From Zingiber officinale (Eukaryota > Streptophyta > Magnoliopsida > Zingiberales > Zingiberaceae), in NCBI RefSeq assembly GCF_018446385.1, contig NC_056003.1, positions 21,573,198-21,637,197 on the forward strand: a stretch of 64,000 bases of DNA. Direction: 5' to 3'. A program made the position numbers and the translations under genes. Below, in pieces: positions 1 to 13,312 of the stretch. Under the pieces are notes generated by a model. It saw only the letters and a program-made list of their open reading frames with translations, did not search any database and was not told the DNA's origin. Each line of letters starts with the position of its first letter. The stretch's first letter is position 1.

Positions 1-156
1 AATCAATGATGTTAAGTTCCGTCTGCGATTCCTAATTTAACTTCTAAAGAACATAATAGGTTATTTAAGGAAAGGTTCGACACTTGTACAAAAATTTTTG
101 TACAATGAAACCGATACGTTTTCCTAGGACTAACCAGCAAAGGTGTGACTCAATAT
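1..156. other. Unassigned left edge of window
   Basis: This is AT-rich sequence with no recognisable coding content. It ends in the 5-bp word AATAT, which recurs directly after the solo LTR that follows. It is therefore best read as the flank into which that LTR inserted. Confidence 0.4.
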
Positions 157-1013
157 TGTTGGTGCGGGAAGCATCCGACGATCGAACCTTAGTTTTGATA
201 ATGGCAAAGGGATTCAAAGTTAAGTTTAATTGTTATCTAATGTGACTGAGTGTTTCAGGAAAGTCCTAACTGCGGTTAGGCAGGTGAAAACCCTAGGGGG
301 TGGTAACCTTAGGTCCTAGGGGGTGGTAACCCTAGGTGGAGAAAAGTCCTAGGTGCGGTTAGGCAAGGAAAAACCCTAGGGGTGGTAACCCTAGGTCATA
401 GGGGGTGGTAACCCTATGCGGGAAGTCTTGGCAGATAGGCGCTTCGGGCAAAAAATCCTAGGGGTGGTAACCCTAGGTTAAAATCCTGGTGTCGCGAACT
501 GGGTAGAAGTCTGGATGGGTCGAGGACCGGATATCCAACATGAAGACCGGAAGCATCGGACGCTGAGCAAAAGTCCAGTCGATCTGGAGGATCGCACTGG
601 CAACCGGTATATCTCCTGAGTGGAGTAGGTGAGGACGCGTTCCCCGTAGAGGGAACAGTAGGTGTCGGGTCGACCTAGAGTTTCCGGTCGAAAACTCGAA
701 GTCAGACCCGGATAGTCCGATGACTGCCAAATTAATTTCTATATATTATCTTTTGTGTTCTAATTCTGTTTTACAGGAAACTAATCTTTTTGTGCAAGGT
801 TAGAACTGACCAGGATCGGTCGACCGAACCTTAGATTCGGTCGACCGAACCTCGAAGATAACATATCAGGTCTCCAGAAGGTTGACCGGGCTCGACCAGG
901 GATCGGTCGACCGGACATCGGGATCGATCGACCGAACCTGGGATAGGTGTCGACTGGATCAAGCCGAGGTGTGCGGGTCAGAGGAGACTGATCGGTCGGT
1001 CGGACCCTGGGAT

Positions 1014-3951
1014 TAGACCTGACCACGGTTCGGAACCGACGGTTCGACGGTTCGGAACCGCTGGTTCGACGGTTCCAGGCAGGTCGACCCTTAACCTTAA
1101 CCGCCCAAGACGGTTACGGTTCACGGTTCAGAACCGCCGGTTCACGGTTCGGTTCACGGTTCGTCACGGTTCAAGATTAATATGTTAATAAAAATTAAAA
1201 ATTAAAAATTAAACATTAAACATTAAAAATTAGAAATTAAAATTTATTAAAAAAAGGGCTTGCACTTATTTAAGTTGCCTACGTATCCCTTTAGGGGAAT
1301 CAAAGCCCACGTAGTTCTTTTACATTTTTATCCTTTTACATTTTCATTCACTTCCATTTCCTGTTCCTGTCGTATTTGTTCCTTCAGTATCAAAATCTTC
1401 AACTTCGTCATCTGAAAGTTGCATTCCTTGGATTCTTTTCTCCGCTCTGGTCCAATCGTCCAGTAATGCTTGGGCTTCCAATGAGTCGGGAGACAAAGTT
1501 GATCGTCGTTCATCTAATATGTTGCCGCGACGTCTGCTCCACAGCAACAGTTGACACTGGACAAGCTAAAATTTCTTTTGCGATCACGGAGAGAACGGGA
1601 AAGCTTTGAGCCTTCTGTGACCACCACTTTAAGATATCGAAGTTTTCGCTATCTGCTTCATTAAAATCAAAAGAAGTCGTAAAATAATTCTCAAGTTCCT
1701 GTGTGGAACTTGAGGATCCTCGTGGACGTTTTGTCCGTTCTTTTAATAAGAGTTGTGCTTTTGTAAGTTTTAAATTACTACTAGTAGTTTGTTGAATTTC
1801 AGAAATATTAATTTGTGTTCCATATTTTGCATAATATTGATTATAAATATCATATAAATAAATTCTAACATTATATATAATATTAATTGGATCGGGAAGA
1901 AGAATCTTTAATTGGAATTAAAGCATCATAATATAAAGTTAACATTTCTTGTAAAACTTCTAATTTAAATCTAGGATCTAAAGCAAATGCAATTAAATAA
2001 ATTTCAGGAATTAAATAAAATATTTTTCCCATTTAGTTTTCATAGCTAAGATGCAAGGAGATAAAGATTCATTATTAATATGTTCATTTAAAACTAATAC
2101 TATATTAGAAAAATTTTCTAAAACTAATTGGGATAATAAACACCGGAAAGTTGTTCGGTTGCATCATTAAATACTTTTAAAATTTCACAAATACTACTAC
2201 AAATATTTCATTATTGTGAAAATAAATATATATTAGTATTAGTGTTTTGTGCAAAAAATGAACATAATAATTCTTTATATTGAAATGAATCTTGTAATAA
2301 TTGGTATGTTGAATTCCAACGTGTTGGTACATCACGTGGAAATTTTTTAGGTCTCATTCCATTAATTTTACAAAATCTACCTCATTGTTTCATTATAGAT
2401 GGATAAGACCATAAATAAGAAATTGCAATTCTAATTGGTTTAATATAACTTTCTAAAATTTTTAAACCATCTTGAACACATAAATTTAAAACATGGCATA
2501 CACAACGAATATGAAAAAATAAACCTCCAATAATAGGTTGACAAACAAATTTTAGATCATCTATACAAGCGGTATTAGAACTAGCATTATCTAATGATAT
2601 TGAAAATATTTTATGAGTTAAACCATATTCTTCTAAAATTAAACATAATAATTGTGCGATATTATGAGCATTATGTGATTCATCAAAAACTCTATAAGCT
2701 AATAATCTTTTTGGAGATTCCAAGAGTTATCGATCCAATGGCAAGTCACACCCATATACGAATGTGTTTGCCAATGATCACTCAAATATCGGAACATAAA
2801 GAAACTTTATTATCTAATTTACTAAATTCATCAATTAAATTCTTTTTCCTTGTTTTACTAATTTTTAATTATACGAGTAAGTGTAGTCCTAGGAACACGT
2901 TTAGCACATGGATTAAGAGATTCTTTACAAAAATCTTCAAATGTGCATTTAGATCCAAAACTAAAAGAAAGATGTTCTACGGAAACAAATTTAGCTAATG
3001 ATTCTCTTAATTTATTATCCGAATATAAAAATAAACCGGAATCGGTACTACCGCTAGTTGAAGAAAATCTTGATAATTGTGTTTGAGAACAGTCGAGTCC
3101 ATATTCCGTCGGGTGCTTCGTTTCTACATGTCGTTTCAACGACCCATAGCCGCCGCCGGCTTGGAATTTGTAGGAAGCATTGCAGTGCTTACATTTTGCA
3201 CGCATTTCTCCCGACGGAAGAGTGACCTTCTCAAAATGTTTAGTAAAAATAGAAGACTTTAGAGGAGGAAGTTCCCGAACCTTAGAAGTAATTGCATCGG
3301 TACTTCCTTGTGTGTCGGGTGTCGGATTCGGAAGATGCTCAATCTCATCATCGGTGGATTGAATGTTGGGGTCCTCCTCCATTGATTCATTATTTGCTTT
3401 TCGAGCTCGAGATGATGCACCTCCGCGGCCTCCTTCCATTGTAATTGAAAACGAAAGCGTGTAGAGATTAGAGAATACGAAAATGAGATTAAGAGTAGAG
3501 AAGATGTGTGTGAAAAATGATGAAATAAGCTCTCTATTTATAGAGTTTTGATAGTAACGGACACTAAATCATAGCCATTGATCAAAAAACGGTCAAATGA
3601 TCCTAACCGTTGAAAAAAAATACCTAAAAAACCCTCCCAACGGCTACGAACCGCCGGTTAACCGGCGGTTCCAACGGCTATGAACCGCCGGTTAACCGGC
3701 GGTTCCAACGGCTATGAACCGCCGGTTAACCGGCGGTTCAAGCCGTTTAAAAAAAAAAAAAAAAAAATTCTGCGGCTGAACCGCCGGTTCAACCCGCCGG
3801 TTAACCGGCGGTTCGCCGGTTTTACATCCAATGAACCGGAACCGGCCCGGCAACTTGCCGGGCCGGTTCCAGGTCAACGGGCAACCGGCCCGTTGACCCG
3901 GTTACGGGCCCGGGCCGGGTCCGGGCCAGACCCGGCCCGGGGTCGGGTCTA
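1014..3951 (-). mobile_element. hAT-superfamily DNA transposon, complete but decayed
   Basis: Both ends are defined. The 8-bp word CCTGGGAT is present at 1006-1013 and again at 3952-3959, the target duplication length expected for hAT. The left terminus reads TAGACCTGACCACGG and the right terminus, read on the other strand, TAGACCCGACCCCGG, giving imperfect terminal inverted repeats of about 20 bp. Subterminal regions are packed with short inverted words: GGTTCGGAACCG near 1027-1170 and AACCGCCGGTTAACCGGCGG near 3650-3830. These are the kind of subterminal repeats hAT transposases bind. The interior encodes a broken transposase on the minus strand. Confidence 0.93.
1330..3439 (-). pseudogene. 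hAT transposase (zf-BED / RNase H-like / dimerisation domain), broken
   Basis: Read on the minus strand, the first open segment (2858-3439) starts MEGGRGGASS and contains a BED-type zinc finger, CKHC followed by LKRHVETKH. A second segment (2382-2723) has the hAT core motifs DNASSNT and RCVCHVLNLCVQDGL. The DVPTRWNSTYQLL region and a DUF4413-like segment follow at about 2160-2340, interrupted by two adjacent stop codons. The C-terminal hATC dimerisation region lies at about 1340-1720 (DILKWW, ILACPVSTVAVEQ, RRSTLSPDSLEAQALLDDW). It is related to plant RICESLEEPER/Ac-like transposases. The stops and the altered motif around VEQTSRRGN show it cannot make active enzyme. Confidence 0.9.
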
Positions 3952-4539
3952 CCTGGGATCGGTCGACCGAACCTCAGATAGAGTTTGACCAGCGGAGCGA
4001 GAGGATCGGGCGGATCGGATGGGAGAAGATCGCCTGATCGGTCGACCAAACATTGGGATCGGTCAACCGATCCGCGTCGAGTCAAACTTGATCCTGAATC
4101 TTATGGATCTGGATTAGACTTTGCAGAGCTATAAAAGGAGTCCTCGAGGTGCAGCTCAAATCATTGATTTCCGAACTAAAGTTCTGTGCTCTTGTGTGCT
4201 CCGTACGCTTCAACAACGCTCTGCTGCTACAACGAACTGAAACTCCAAAGCTCTTCTATTTTCTTGTTCGTCGGTATAACTTTCTTATTTGTACTTAACT
4301 GTCATTGCTTCTAGCTTGTAATAATTCCGGATTTATAGTTGTTGCCCACGTAAAGCGATCAAGGATCGCGGGCCTTCGAGTAGGAGTCGAGCTAGACTCC
4401 GAACGAAGTAAATTGACTGTGTCTTCTGTTTGTGCTATTACTTTCTGCTGCATTTAATCGAACGATTTACGAATCTGAATTGTGAAAGTCACGAGCGCTA
4501 TTCACCCCCCCCTTCTAGCGCTTTCGATCCAATAAATAT

Positions 4540-5635
4540 TTGGCGGGAAGTCTGGTTGGGTCTATGGGAATTGACAGTTGGCCGAAATCAAGTTGGGTTT
4601 GTGGACTTGACAACTTGCAGGAAGACCTGGTAGATCAAAAGAGAGTCAAACGATTCTACATGGTAAGTGAGGTAAGTCATTGGAGTAAAGTGATCTAGTG
4701 AGGATGAGTTCCAATTATAGACTTTAAGTGTTGGTCCAACTTAGATCCATTTTAGAAGTCTAAGCTGAGACCATGACTAGATCCTGGTCTTGGATAAATA
4801 TGATCTAATTAATAATCACTTTATTTTAATTGTGATAACTCTATTTTGCAGGGTATATTTTGTTTTATAGATTAACTCTTTTTTGCAGGGTTAAATGGCA
4901 AAAATCAGCCTCAGATGAACATTGTCCGAGGTATCTCGGAGGTGCGCAGAGGTACTTCGGATCACTGCTTGGAGGCGCCCTGGACATGACGGAGGAGACG
5001 TCTCGGAGGTGCATTGGAGGCACCTCGGAGTGCATGGAGACACTTCCCATGGATAAAGACTGCTAGTGTCAGGGTTGATCGAAGCCAAAGTTTATGAGAT
5101 AATTTTTGAGGTTGGAGGCACCTTGGATGAGGTTGGAGGTGCCTTCAACACTTTAAAAGGGTCATTCGACCAGCACTTTACACATAACTTGAAAATGTGC
5201 TCAAATGATCCTACTACTATTCTGAACGCACTGCTGCTCTGTTACGATGCTGCGACATCAACTCCAAGCATCAACTTCCATTTACTACGAGTCAGTATAT
5301 TTTAATTTAAGTTGTTTATATGAGTGCATATCTTTTATACTTGCAAAAGGAAAGTGTAGGGTTATCACACATTCCTATTTCATTATTTTGTATTTGATTA
5401 CTCTATCGGGAGTTTACCGGTAGAGAAGTTAGTGGATTACCCATCAATAGGTCTAAGAGACCTAGGTCTTAGAGTAGGAGTCGCTTAAGGCTCCAAACCA
5501 AATAATCGATCAGTCTTTGTCTTTTCTCATGTTTTATTTTCTTCCACTACGCATTTTGTTTTAAAGATTTAAAAAGATAAGTTTTAAATACACATGATTC
5601 ACTCTGTCTCTCACGTGCCTCAATCCTAGAAATAG
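4540..5635 (+). mobile_element. LTR fragment of the GGAGGCGCC family
   Basis: This matches the 3' two thirds of the LTRs found at 25890-29577 and 36420-44169: shared phrases such as GGTAAGTCATTGGAG and GGTATACTTTG-like text, a cluster of GGAGGCACC/GGAGGCGCC words at 4935-5150, a TATA-like CTTTAAAAGGG near 5152, and the ending CACATGATTCAC...CAATCCTA. The 5' part is missing. The fragment begins exactly where the 157-4534 LTR ends, so that LTR may have inserted into this one. Confidence 0.6.
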
Positions 5636-5689
5636 CTCTTACATTCTTTAGTTCAAACAACATGACATTATAACAATAGGTCCTTCAGT

Positions 5690-6355
5690 AGTAATGAAAC
5701 TAACATTTTCTTAATCGTCTCTGGCTAGTGGGACCTAATGATAGCCGTAGTATGCATCCAACATGTGTATCAGCTCATAGCTAGAGATTGAGTCCACCAC
5801 TTGATCAATGCAGGACAAGAGATAGTAGTCCTTGGGGCATGCCTTGTTCAGATATCGGAAGTCGATGCAGACTCACTATTTATTTCCTGGCTTAAACACC
5901 AGGACCATGTTGGCTAGCCAACTTGGGAACTATATTTCACGAATATATCCGACCTCTAGTAGATTGTCCACCTCCGCCCGGATGATTCTATTCTGCTTGG
6001 CCCCAAAATCTTGCTTCCTCTGCTTCGTTGGTCGGGGGTCCGAACGGATGCGGAGCACATGTTCCATAACCGTTGGCAATATGCCTGTGATTTCCTTGGG
6101 AGTCCTGGCGAAGACGTCGTTATTGCGTGTTAGACACGTGATGAGCTCTACTTTAAGTTCTTGGATTAGGTCGGCTGCTATTTGGGTGGTGGCTTCCGAC
6201 CAGTTTGACTGAATCTGTATCTCCTCCTTTTCTTCATAGATCAGTGTCGAAGGTGCTTCGCAAATGGTGTTAACATCCATTCGCTGACTTTTCCGAGCTA
6301 TATCGACCTCGGTCGTGATGATATCAACATAGCACTTATGTGCCACTACTTCTAT
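5690..6355 (-). pseudogene. Ty3/gypsy reverse-transcriptase fragment
   Basis: The minus strand from 6346 downwards reads through residues typical of the region just before and inside a gypsy reverse transcriptase: VFARTPKEITGI, VMEHVLRI, KQRKQDFG, EVDNLLEVGYIREI. It continues in a shifted and stop-containing frame with WLANMVLV and DQ-type RT remnants to about 5690. It lacks protease, RNase H and integrase, and has no LTR of its own beside it. It is a dead fragment lying just 3' of the AAH gene. Confidence 0.75.
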
Positions 6356-6665
6356 GGTGTAATTTGTTAATTATTTAATCAAATTGTGTCATTTTACTTA
6401 ACCTTTATTCAATACATCCAAATAAAAAAGATTAATTAGAAAGTAGTAGTTTAATCAGTCTAAAGGTTCTTTTCATACATCTTTTCTTGTCTCTCAATAC
6501 ACTTGAGTCTACATGGAAATTTATTCAGTAGCTACGAATCATTCTAAGGATACAATTTTTTTGTATCCTTTTTGCGTGACCAGTGATAGAAACAGAATGC
6601 AAGATCTTTTGATTATCCACTACTCATGAGAGACTACACCTTTAGAACCACATCTTATGAGTCTT
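6356..6665 (-). other. Probable 3' UTR and downstream region of AAH
   Basis: This is AT-rich non-coding sequence between the AAH stop codon and the gypsy fragment. I see no coding potential and no clear repeat. Confidence 0.4.
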
Positions 6666-9600
6666 TCATGAGCTCATATGGTCACTAATTATATGTTGAT
6701 CGAGTAGGAAATTTATGAGCACAAGAACAGCAGCCCAAACATCGTCGTCACTTACATATTCTTGAGGAGAATGGCTGATTCCCCCGCGGCATCGAACAAA
6801 CAGCATCCCCACCTGCTTCAACACCAGCAAGGTTGAACAATAATATTGATTACAGAGATCGGTCAGTTATCTATGACCACGAAAATGACCTTGGTAAGAT
6901 GAGACATCGCAATTGCATCGTGCCCTGCTCCGCTCATCAGTAGAGGCACTTCCCCATTGATTTTTCCTGGCAAATTCTTCATAGTTGAGTGAGCTGCTTG
7001 TTTGAGCTGTAGCCGTAGCTCGGAGTCACAATGCACTGCATCTGCATTATGCTGATGGAACTTCATGTCAACATAAGTTTCTTGACGTAACACAAATGAA
7101 ACTAGGAATAACAAACCCAGTACCTTACTTTCGATGGTACAGTTAACCATCCGATTGTCACATATTTGGTAGATCTGATGCGAGAATTCTGATATTACAA
7201 CTTCCTTTGCCACATCATCCATTGCTCGCACATCAACAGTGAAGTTTACCTGCATAAATCAAACATGGAAATGCAATAAATTGGTCCATTACAAGTGTGT
7301 TAACTGTAACTGAAGATTGTAACTTGCCTGGCTGGGAATGACATTGCTTGCACTTGGCCAGGCAGATATTTCCCCTACCGTGCAAACCAATCCTGAAAAG
7401 GATTCTCTACTGTAGTATCCACACTGTTCGTTGTAAGTGAAAACTCTATCAGGATATTTGCATAAACTCTCAAGATTTACAATAAGTTCAGCCGCTGCAG
7501 TCATTGGATCTTGGCGCATTAGCATTGGAACAGTGCCTGCATGCCCCTGAGAACCAGTTACTTTTACCTGAAAAATTAGATGTTCCCTCTGTTACTTGGC
7601 AGCTGAATTGAAGGATAAGTTTTCACATTTGAATTGAACATAAAAGGAGAATTGATATGCATAGGGGATTTCTGGTGCATCATGCACAATTGATTAACCT
7701 TTGAGCCATCTCCAAAGTGATTGTTCTTATTGAATAGTTGATTAAACAAAGTTTCATTTGACGAGTCAAATGAAAGAGTTGGATGAGGTCGAAATCAAAC
7801 TTCTTCAGTAATTCATTAGCATTTAATGATATGTTTCATGTAAGACAAGCTACAATGATCTCAGATGGTTAAATGAATACTGAGTGAAAGGTAAGTTAAT
7901 CATAAAAGGGGTGTACAACCAAAAGGTGCAAAAATAGTCGTAGTTCTAGCGGTATACACCAAAATCAGAAGGTGCCGACCAACTACAATTACATCCAAGC
8001 AGATTCTAGATTCTACAACAGATTGGTAATTAAGTAACAGTCACGATACTAATAATCACTCTTACAAACTTATATGGTTCATTTCTGTATGGGAAGATAT
8101 TAAGCTGCTCTATATGGACAAATCTTTCTCTGCCTACTTCATGTTAATTCCTTGAATTTGGGTTGTCTAACAGTTCATATCCCTTTAGACGTTTTATAGT
8201 TATTTCCTGTTGATGTACAAGTGATTTTTCTGATCATAGAAGTTTTCATCTTTGCCATGCAAGATCTTCTGATATGGATGCACATAGAAATCAGTCCACA
8301 TTCTGAATATTGGTGACTTCTTTAAAGAAGATTGTCTTTACCACTCACAATCAAGAGCAGTTAACTTGAATGATTATGTTCACTGTACCATAGTTTGTAG
8401 TAAAGCAAAATGATATATTATAGAGACCTTTAACCGTGTTTGTCCAGCGATTCCTTGGACAATGCCAAGAGGATAGCCAAGAGATTCCAATACAGGACCT
8501 TGTTCAATATGCACCTGTGGTAACAAAATAAGAACATACGAGGCTTTTTCATCTAATGTCAGTCATACAAAAATGTCTTTAACAAACATAGGATATGATA
8601 GAAAATAAAGATCTTGTTAGCTAGAATATACCTCCACATAACCCCACACAGATTCTGGGTCATACTTGACCTGAAGGAGACTTCCAACACTACCTTCAAA
8701 AGAATTTTCTTTCAGCACATCTTGAATTGTGACACCACTGGATGTTTTGCACGATCATGAATTAGAAAAGTTTCAGATGAAGATGAAACTACTTGTAATT
8801 AAGAGAATTACTTTTTGTCAGATGTGTTCAACATCGGTGCAGGGAGCTGACCAGCAATAGCTGCACTGCCTAAAAAGGTAGACTGAAACCTTACACCCTC
8901 TTCATCACTGAATGCGATGACCTAGAATATTAACAAAGCAGTGAAACGTGACTTTTATTTTAGGTTCCATGTCCATTAAGCCAGAATAAATATAATGCAA
9001 GTATAATAAAGATAGGGTATAGAGATATCAAATGCACTGAACAATCAACATTGTTATTGTTTATTTCAAGCAATACAAAGATTAATGAATTGAAAGACAC
9101 TGTTTCAAAGAAATCTTGTCTTCAAAGATTCTCTATTCTGATGTCCATATGACCTAGCGATTGGTAGATGAGCCAAATTCTTTCATTTTCCTAGAGGCTA
9201 TAGGTTCGGCCTCTCACGTAATCAAACCTTTTAAGATTTAACAAGGTATTCAATTTAGTTGAAGTCGTAGTGGAGAAGATGGTATTATTCAGTTGCAATA
9301 ATAGATGCTATGATGCACCTTATGTGATATAATGTAACAGATAAAAAAATTAAAATAGCCGTAATTTGCATTTGAAAAACACACCACCTCAATATCAGTA
9401 TAGATATCAATCATCTGTAGGAAAATCAAAATAGAAGAACATATTACTCCAAGTGGTTTAGTGAAAAAAATAGCCAAGTAATTTTCAAAACTGATAAAAG
9501 AAAGATCTTAGTCATCACACCATCTCTCTGAAGTGGCAAAAAAAAGTTTTGACATGTTTCATTTGCTTATGAAAGACAATTGTTGGCAATGTAGACAGAA

Positions 9601-12600
9601 GCTTGCCGATCACAATGCATAATCGTAGAATCTATGATTGAAACCAAACTGTTCCAATAGTACAAGTAGTCACACTAATAAGTTGGGTAATGGATGAGGT
9701 GGGAAAAGAAGTCTAAAAAGATATCAGAAGATGCCACCACTGATGTGAATGTAGTAGCAGAGCAACAAGACTTGGAGGTAGATGGTGCAGTTTAATATGG
9801 TTTATCCATAAGAGAAGCAACAACAACCAGGAAACAGAATGACTATAATGATTACATGAAGGATACACAAAATGGCCTCGACCTTAGCACTCACTACATC
9901 CTCCTACAGCTATAAGATTAGAAGATTTGAATGTGCTAGGGGATGAGAACCTATTTGTATAATCTTGCAACTATACATCTGGACAAATCACTCTCTAAAT
10001 CTGGAGTGGTAGCATCAAAATGCAACTTGTCAGCAAGCTAAAAGAACCATCAAACTCCATAGGCAATTTGACAATTAGAAAGTCCTTTTGCTGTTTTTCT
10101 CATCTTCTAGCATTATTAATGAAGGGGTCATGACTCATAAGAATACAATTAATCCCATTTCCTCCAGCTTTACAGAATATTATCAATGCAACATGAAGAA
10201 TAACAATCACACAAAAAGTGAACCACGAAGAGAAACATCATTAAACATGCAAAAAACACAAACTTGTCAATGCAGGGTGCACCAGAATCAAACCTGAGTT
10301 TTGATGTTGTCAAAGGTTCAAGTTAAGTCTTATTGTGATATGATAATTTGACTAAGTGTACAAGCTGTTTACTCAACCGGAAAAGTCCTAGTCGCGGCTA
10401 CGAAGGGAAGTCTTAGCAAATCATGGAAGTCATATAGGAAGTCTAGGTGGGTCGAGGACCTGACACCTGACAGATTCGATAGGTCTGAAGGATCTAATAT
10501 CGAGAGAAAGTCCTGATGAGACAATCCGATGTTGAGCCGAAGTTCAAACCGGTCTTGAGGACCCGATGTTTGGTAGGTTGAGATAAGCAACTGGAGTGGA
10601 GCGACAGTGAGGTCGTGTCTCGGGAATGGACAAACTCTAGGTCGCTAATCTAATTAGAGAAATCGGGAGGTTTTCAAGTTGAGATCAAGACAGGTTTTAT
10701 GTCTTTTCTTACTCATGTATTATTATACTGAGCTAATTCTATTTTGCAAGAGCATTTCTATACCTGTGGAACTAACTCTATTTTACAAAAACTAATGGGA
10801 TCGGTCGACCGAACCTAACTGACTAAGCACAGAGTTCAAAGGGCATTTGGTATTCAAGGTGGATCGGTCGACCAAACCTAAATAGGAAGGCACAAGCGAT
10901 CAGATCAGAACTTCGAAAAAAAAGAAAACCAAAGGATCGGTCGACCGATCAAGTTTATCGGTCGATTGATCATTAATTGCGCGAAGATTCAATCTCAACA
11001 AAGAAGGAAGGGAGCGTGTTCCGTCGATTGATAGTGAGGTCGATCGACCGAAAGGATCAGTCGACCGAACGACTTTTCAGTGTTCCGTCGAACCTAGCTT
11101 ATAAAAGAACCTCGAGATCTGAACCAACAAAACAACTTTTCTGTGTAACCCTCTACTTGTGCTTTTGCTGTTTTACGCCTCAAATTCACATGCAAGCTGC
11201 TACGCTGAGAAGTGCCAGCGAGCTTCATTATCTATTCTTTGTCGATATACTTTACATTCTAGTTTCATTATTTACAAGAAGATAGTATAATGTTATTATC
11301 ATTCTTTTCATGGTACGAATTGCTTCTTTTTTAAGGTTTCGGAAAGAAGGATTATAGTGAATTTTTCAACGGTGCGATCAAGGATCACGAGTTGTAGAGT
11401 AGGAGTCGACATAGGCTCCGAGCCAAGTAACTAAATGAATCACTTACATTGCTTTTATTTTTCTATTCTGCTACTTTGCTAAAAGATAAAAGTTTATTAA
11501 AAATGAACGATGTCCCCCCTCCTATCATTTCTTTTCGATCCTTCAAAACTCAGATAGAAATCCTAGAGGCAAAGGATGCATATCTTTGGAATTGTTCCTT
11601 CAATATCTCTGGAAGTACTTTTCCAACTCACAATTGTAATTTCGTTCCAGGCTAGGGTTCTGATACCCAGCTGGAATGAAATTATATTGGTATGGTGCCC
11701 ACAGTATTGACACATGGTGCTAGTGGAACCAATGACAAAGAGAAATGATGAAGTTAAGGAGGAGGATGCGGCGATTGAGGGAGGCCTATCTGGCACGAGG
11801 TCAATTGCCAGGGTGGAGGTCAAAGTCAAGGAGGTCAACGCCCGAGTACCAAAGAGTCGAACGAAGGATAATGACAATAGTCGGTCGGGCAGTCAGGCCC
11901 CGATCGGCGGGGGACATGTCCAAGTAGACCACCCGTCTAGCTCGGGATGACACATAGGCAGCCGACACTCAATACGGCGTAGCGGGATGTCGAGGGGAGA
12001 TCGGATAGTTGGTCCGAATGGGGGAGGACATGTTACTACACAGTCACCGTATGAAAGAGCCACCTGAGGTCGTCAGAGCAAAGAGGTTCCGGGCGATCGG
12101 CTTCCTCGCTCGGCCAAGCAGCGGGACCTGGCCGCGGACTAAGCGGAGTCCCAGCAGAGCGACTACCCCGCTCGGCCTAGCAACGAGACCATTGTAGTAT
12201 CTCTCGACATCCTTTTGGGAGATAGTGTCATTGACACGAGGCATGGTCGACAGGCGGATCGTATGGCGGAAGTTTCTACTGTCTTGTCAAGGATATGCAT
12301 GCTCTGTTAAGGTATGATGTCAGAGGTACTTTACTGACAGGTCCTTTCATAGGACATATTGGAGAGCGTGATCATGCCTTGGGAAGCGTGTATGTCGCCC
12401 ACCAGGGCTCTATATAAAGGAGGGGTCATCACCGACGGAGCTACACATTATTCTTGAGTTCTACTGTTGCTACTGTTGCTCCTCTTTTCTCCACATTCCA
12501 GTGACTGACTTGAGCGTCGGAGGGCCAACGTCGGGACCCCTTCCCTGGCCCGACATTGACGTCATTTGTTTTGCAGAGCGGAGGGAAGTCCACGTCCAGT

Positions 12601-13272
12601 TAACGAAGCCGCCACCTCCCAACTTTCCAACTTCACACTTTCGGACAGGATTAGAGGACATGGGTGAGAATGGCATCGAACTAGTGATGAGGTGGAGGAC
12701 CTGGAGGTTGTCTCGAGCAATGACAAAATCAAAGGCTACAACCTCTACATGGGCAAGGACAATGTTGAGTGGGTTGGAGTGTAATGGAGTAGTCTCGGAG
12801 TGATCATAGGGATGATCCCCACTTTGGTTACATAAGAGTGGTGGTCACACGAATGATTTCCACTCAAAAGTGGTTGCCATTGTGAACCTTGCATCCTTTG
12901 GAACAAAGATACGATTGCAAACCAACAAGTCTTCAAACGATTGATGGAACCTTGTCGACTGTGTAGTGAGAATATCGAATATTCTATCGTGTCAATGAAT
13001 GGAACAAAAAGTTCTGTCTATGCTAATAGAAACCAAATCAAATTTAAAATCAACATGCAAAGACAGAATGATGAGTTAAATTTAAAACCAATATACATCA
13101 TCTATGCTATATATATATATATATATATAGGGCAAAGGGCCACCTGGTGCATGAAGCTCTCGTCAATATAGATCTCGAAGAAGGGTATATTATACGCAAG
13201 AGGTTATTTCTGAGATTCAAAATTATGACCTCTAGGTTACATGACAATAATTTTACCGTTGCGCCAAAGTTC

Positions 13273-13312
<40 letters not shown>

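Larger units (their letters stand above)
157..4534 (+). mobile_element. Solo LTR (copia-like) carrying a nested hAT element
   Basis: The LTR starts with TGTTGGTGCGGG and ends near TCGATCCAATA after the run of C residues (CACCCCCCCC) typical of this LTR group. The word AATAT occurs at 152-156 and at 4535-4539, a likely 5-bp target duplication. Without the hAT insertion the LTR is about 1.43 kb. It has a 5' block of hairpin-like CCTAGG repeats (240-480), a cluster of GATCGGTCGACCGAACC words on both sides of the hAT insertion, and a TATA-like CTATAAAAGG at 4129. No internal region flanks it, so it looks like a solo LTR. The exact 3' end is uncertain by a few bases. Confidence 0.65.

Noticed and set aside
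9289-10297. Short ORFs inside AAH intron 5
   Set aside because: No domains, AT-rich, and not in frame with the flanking exons.
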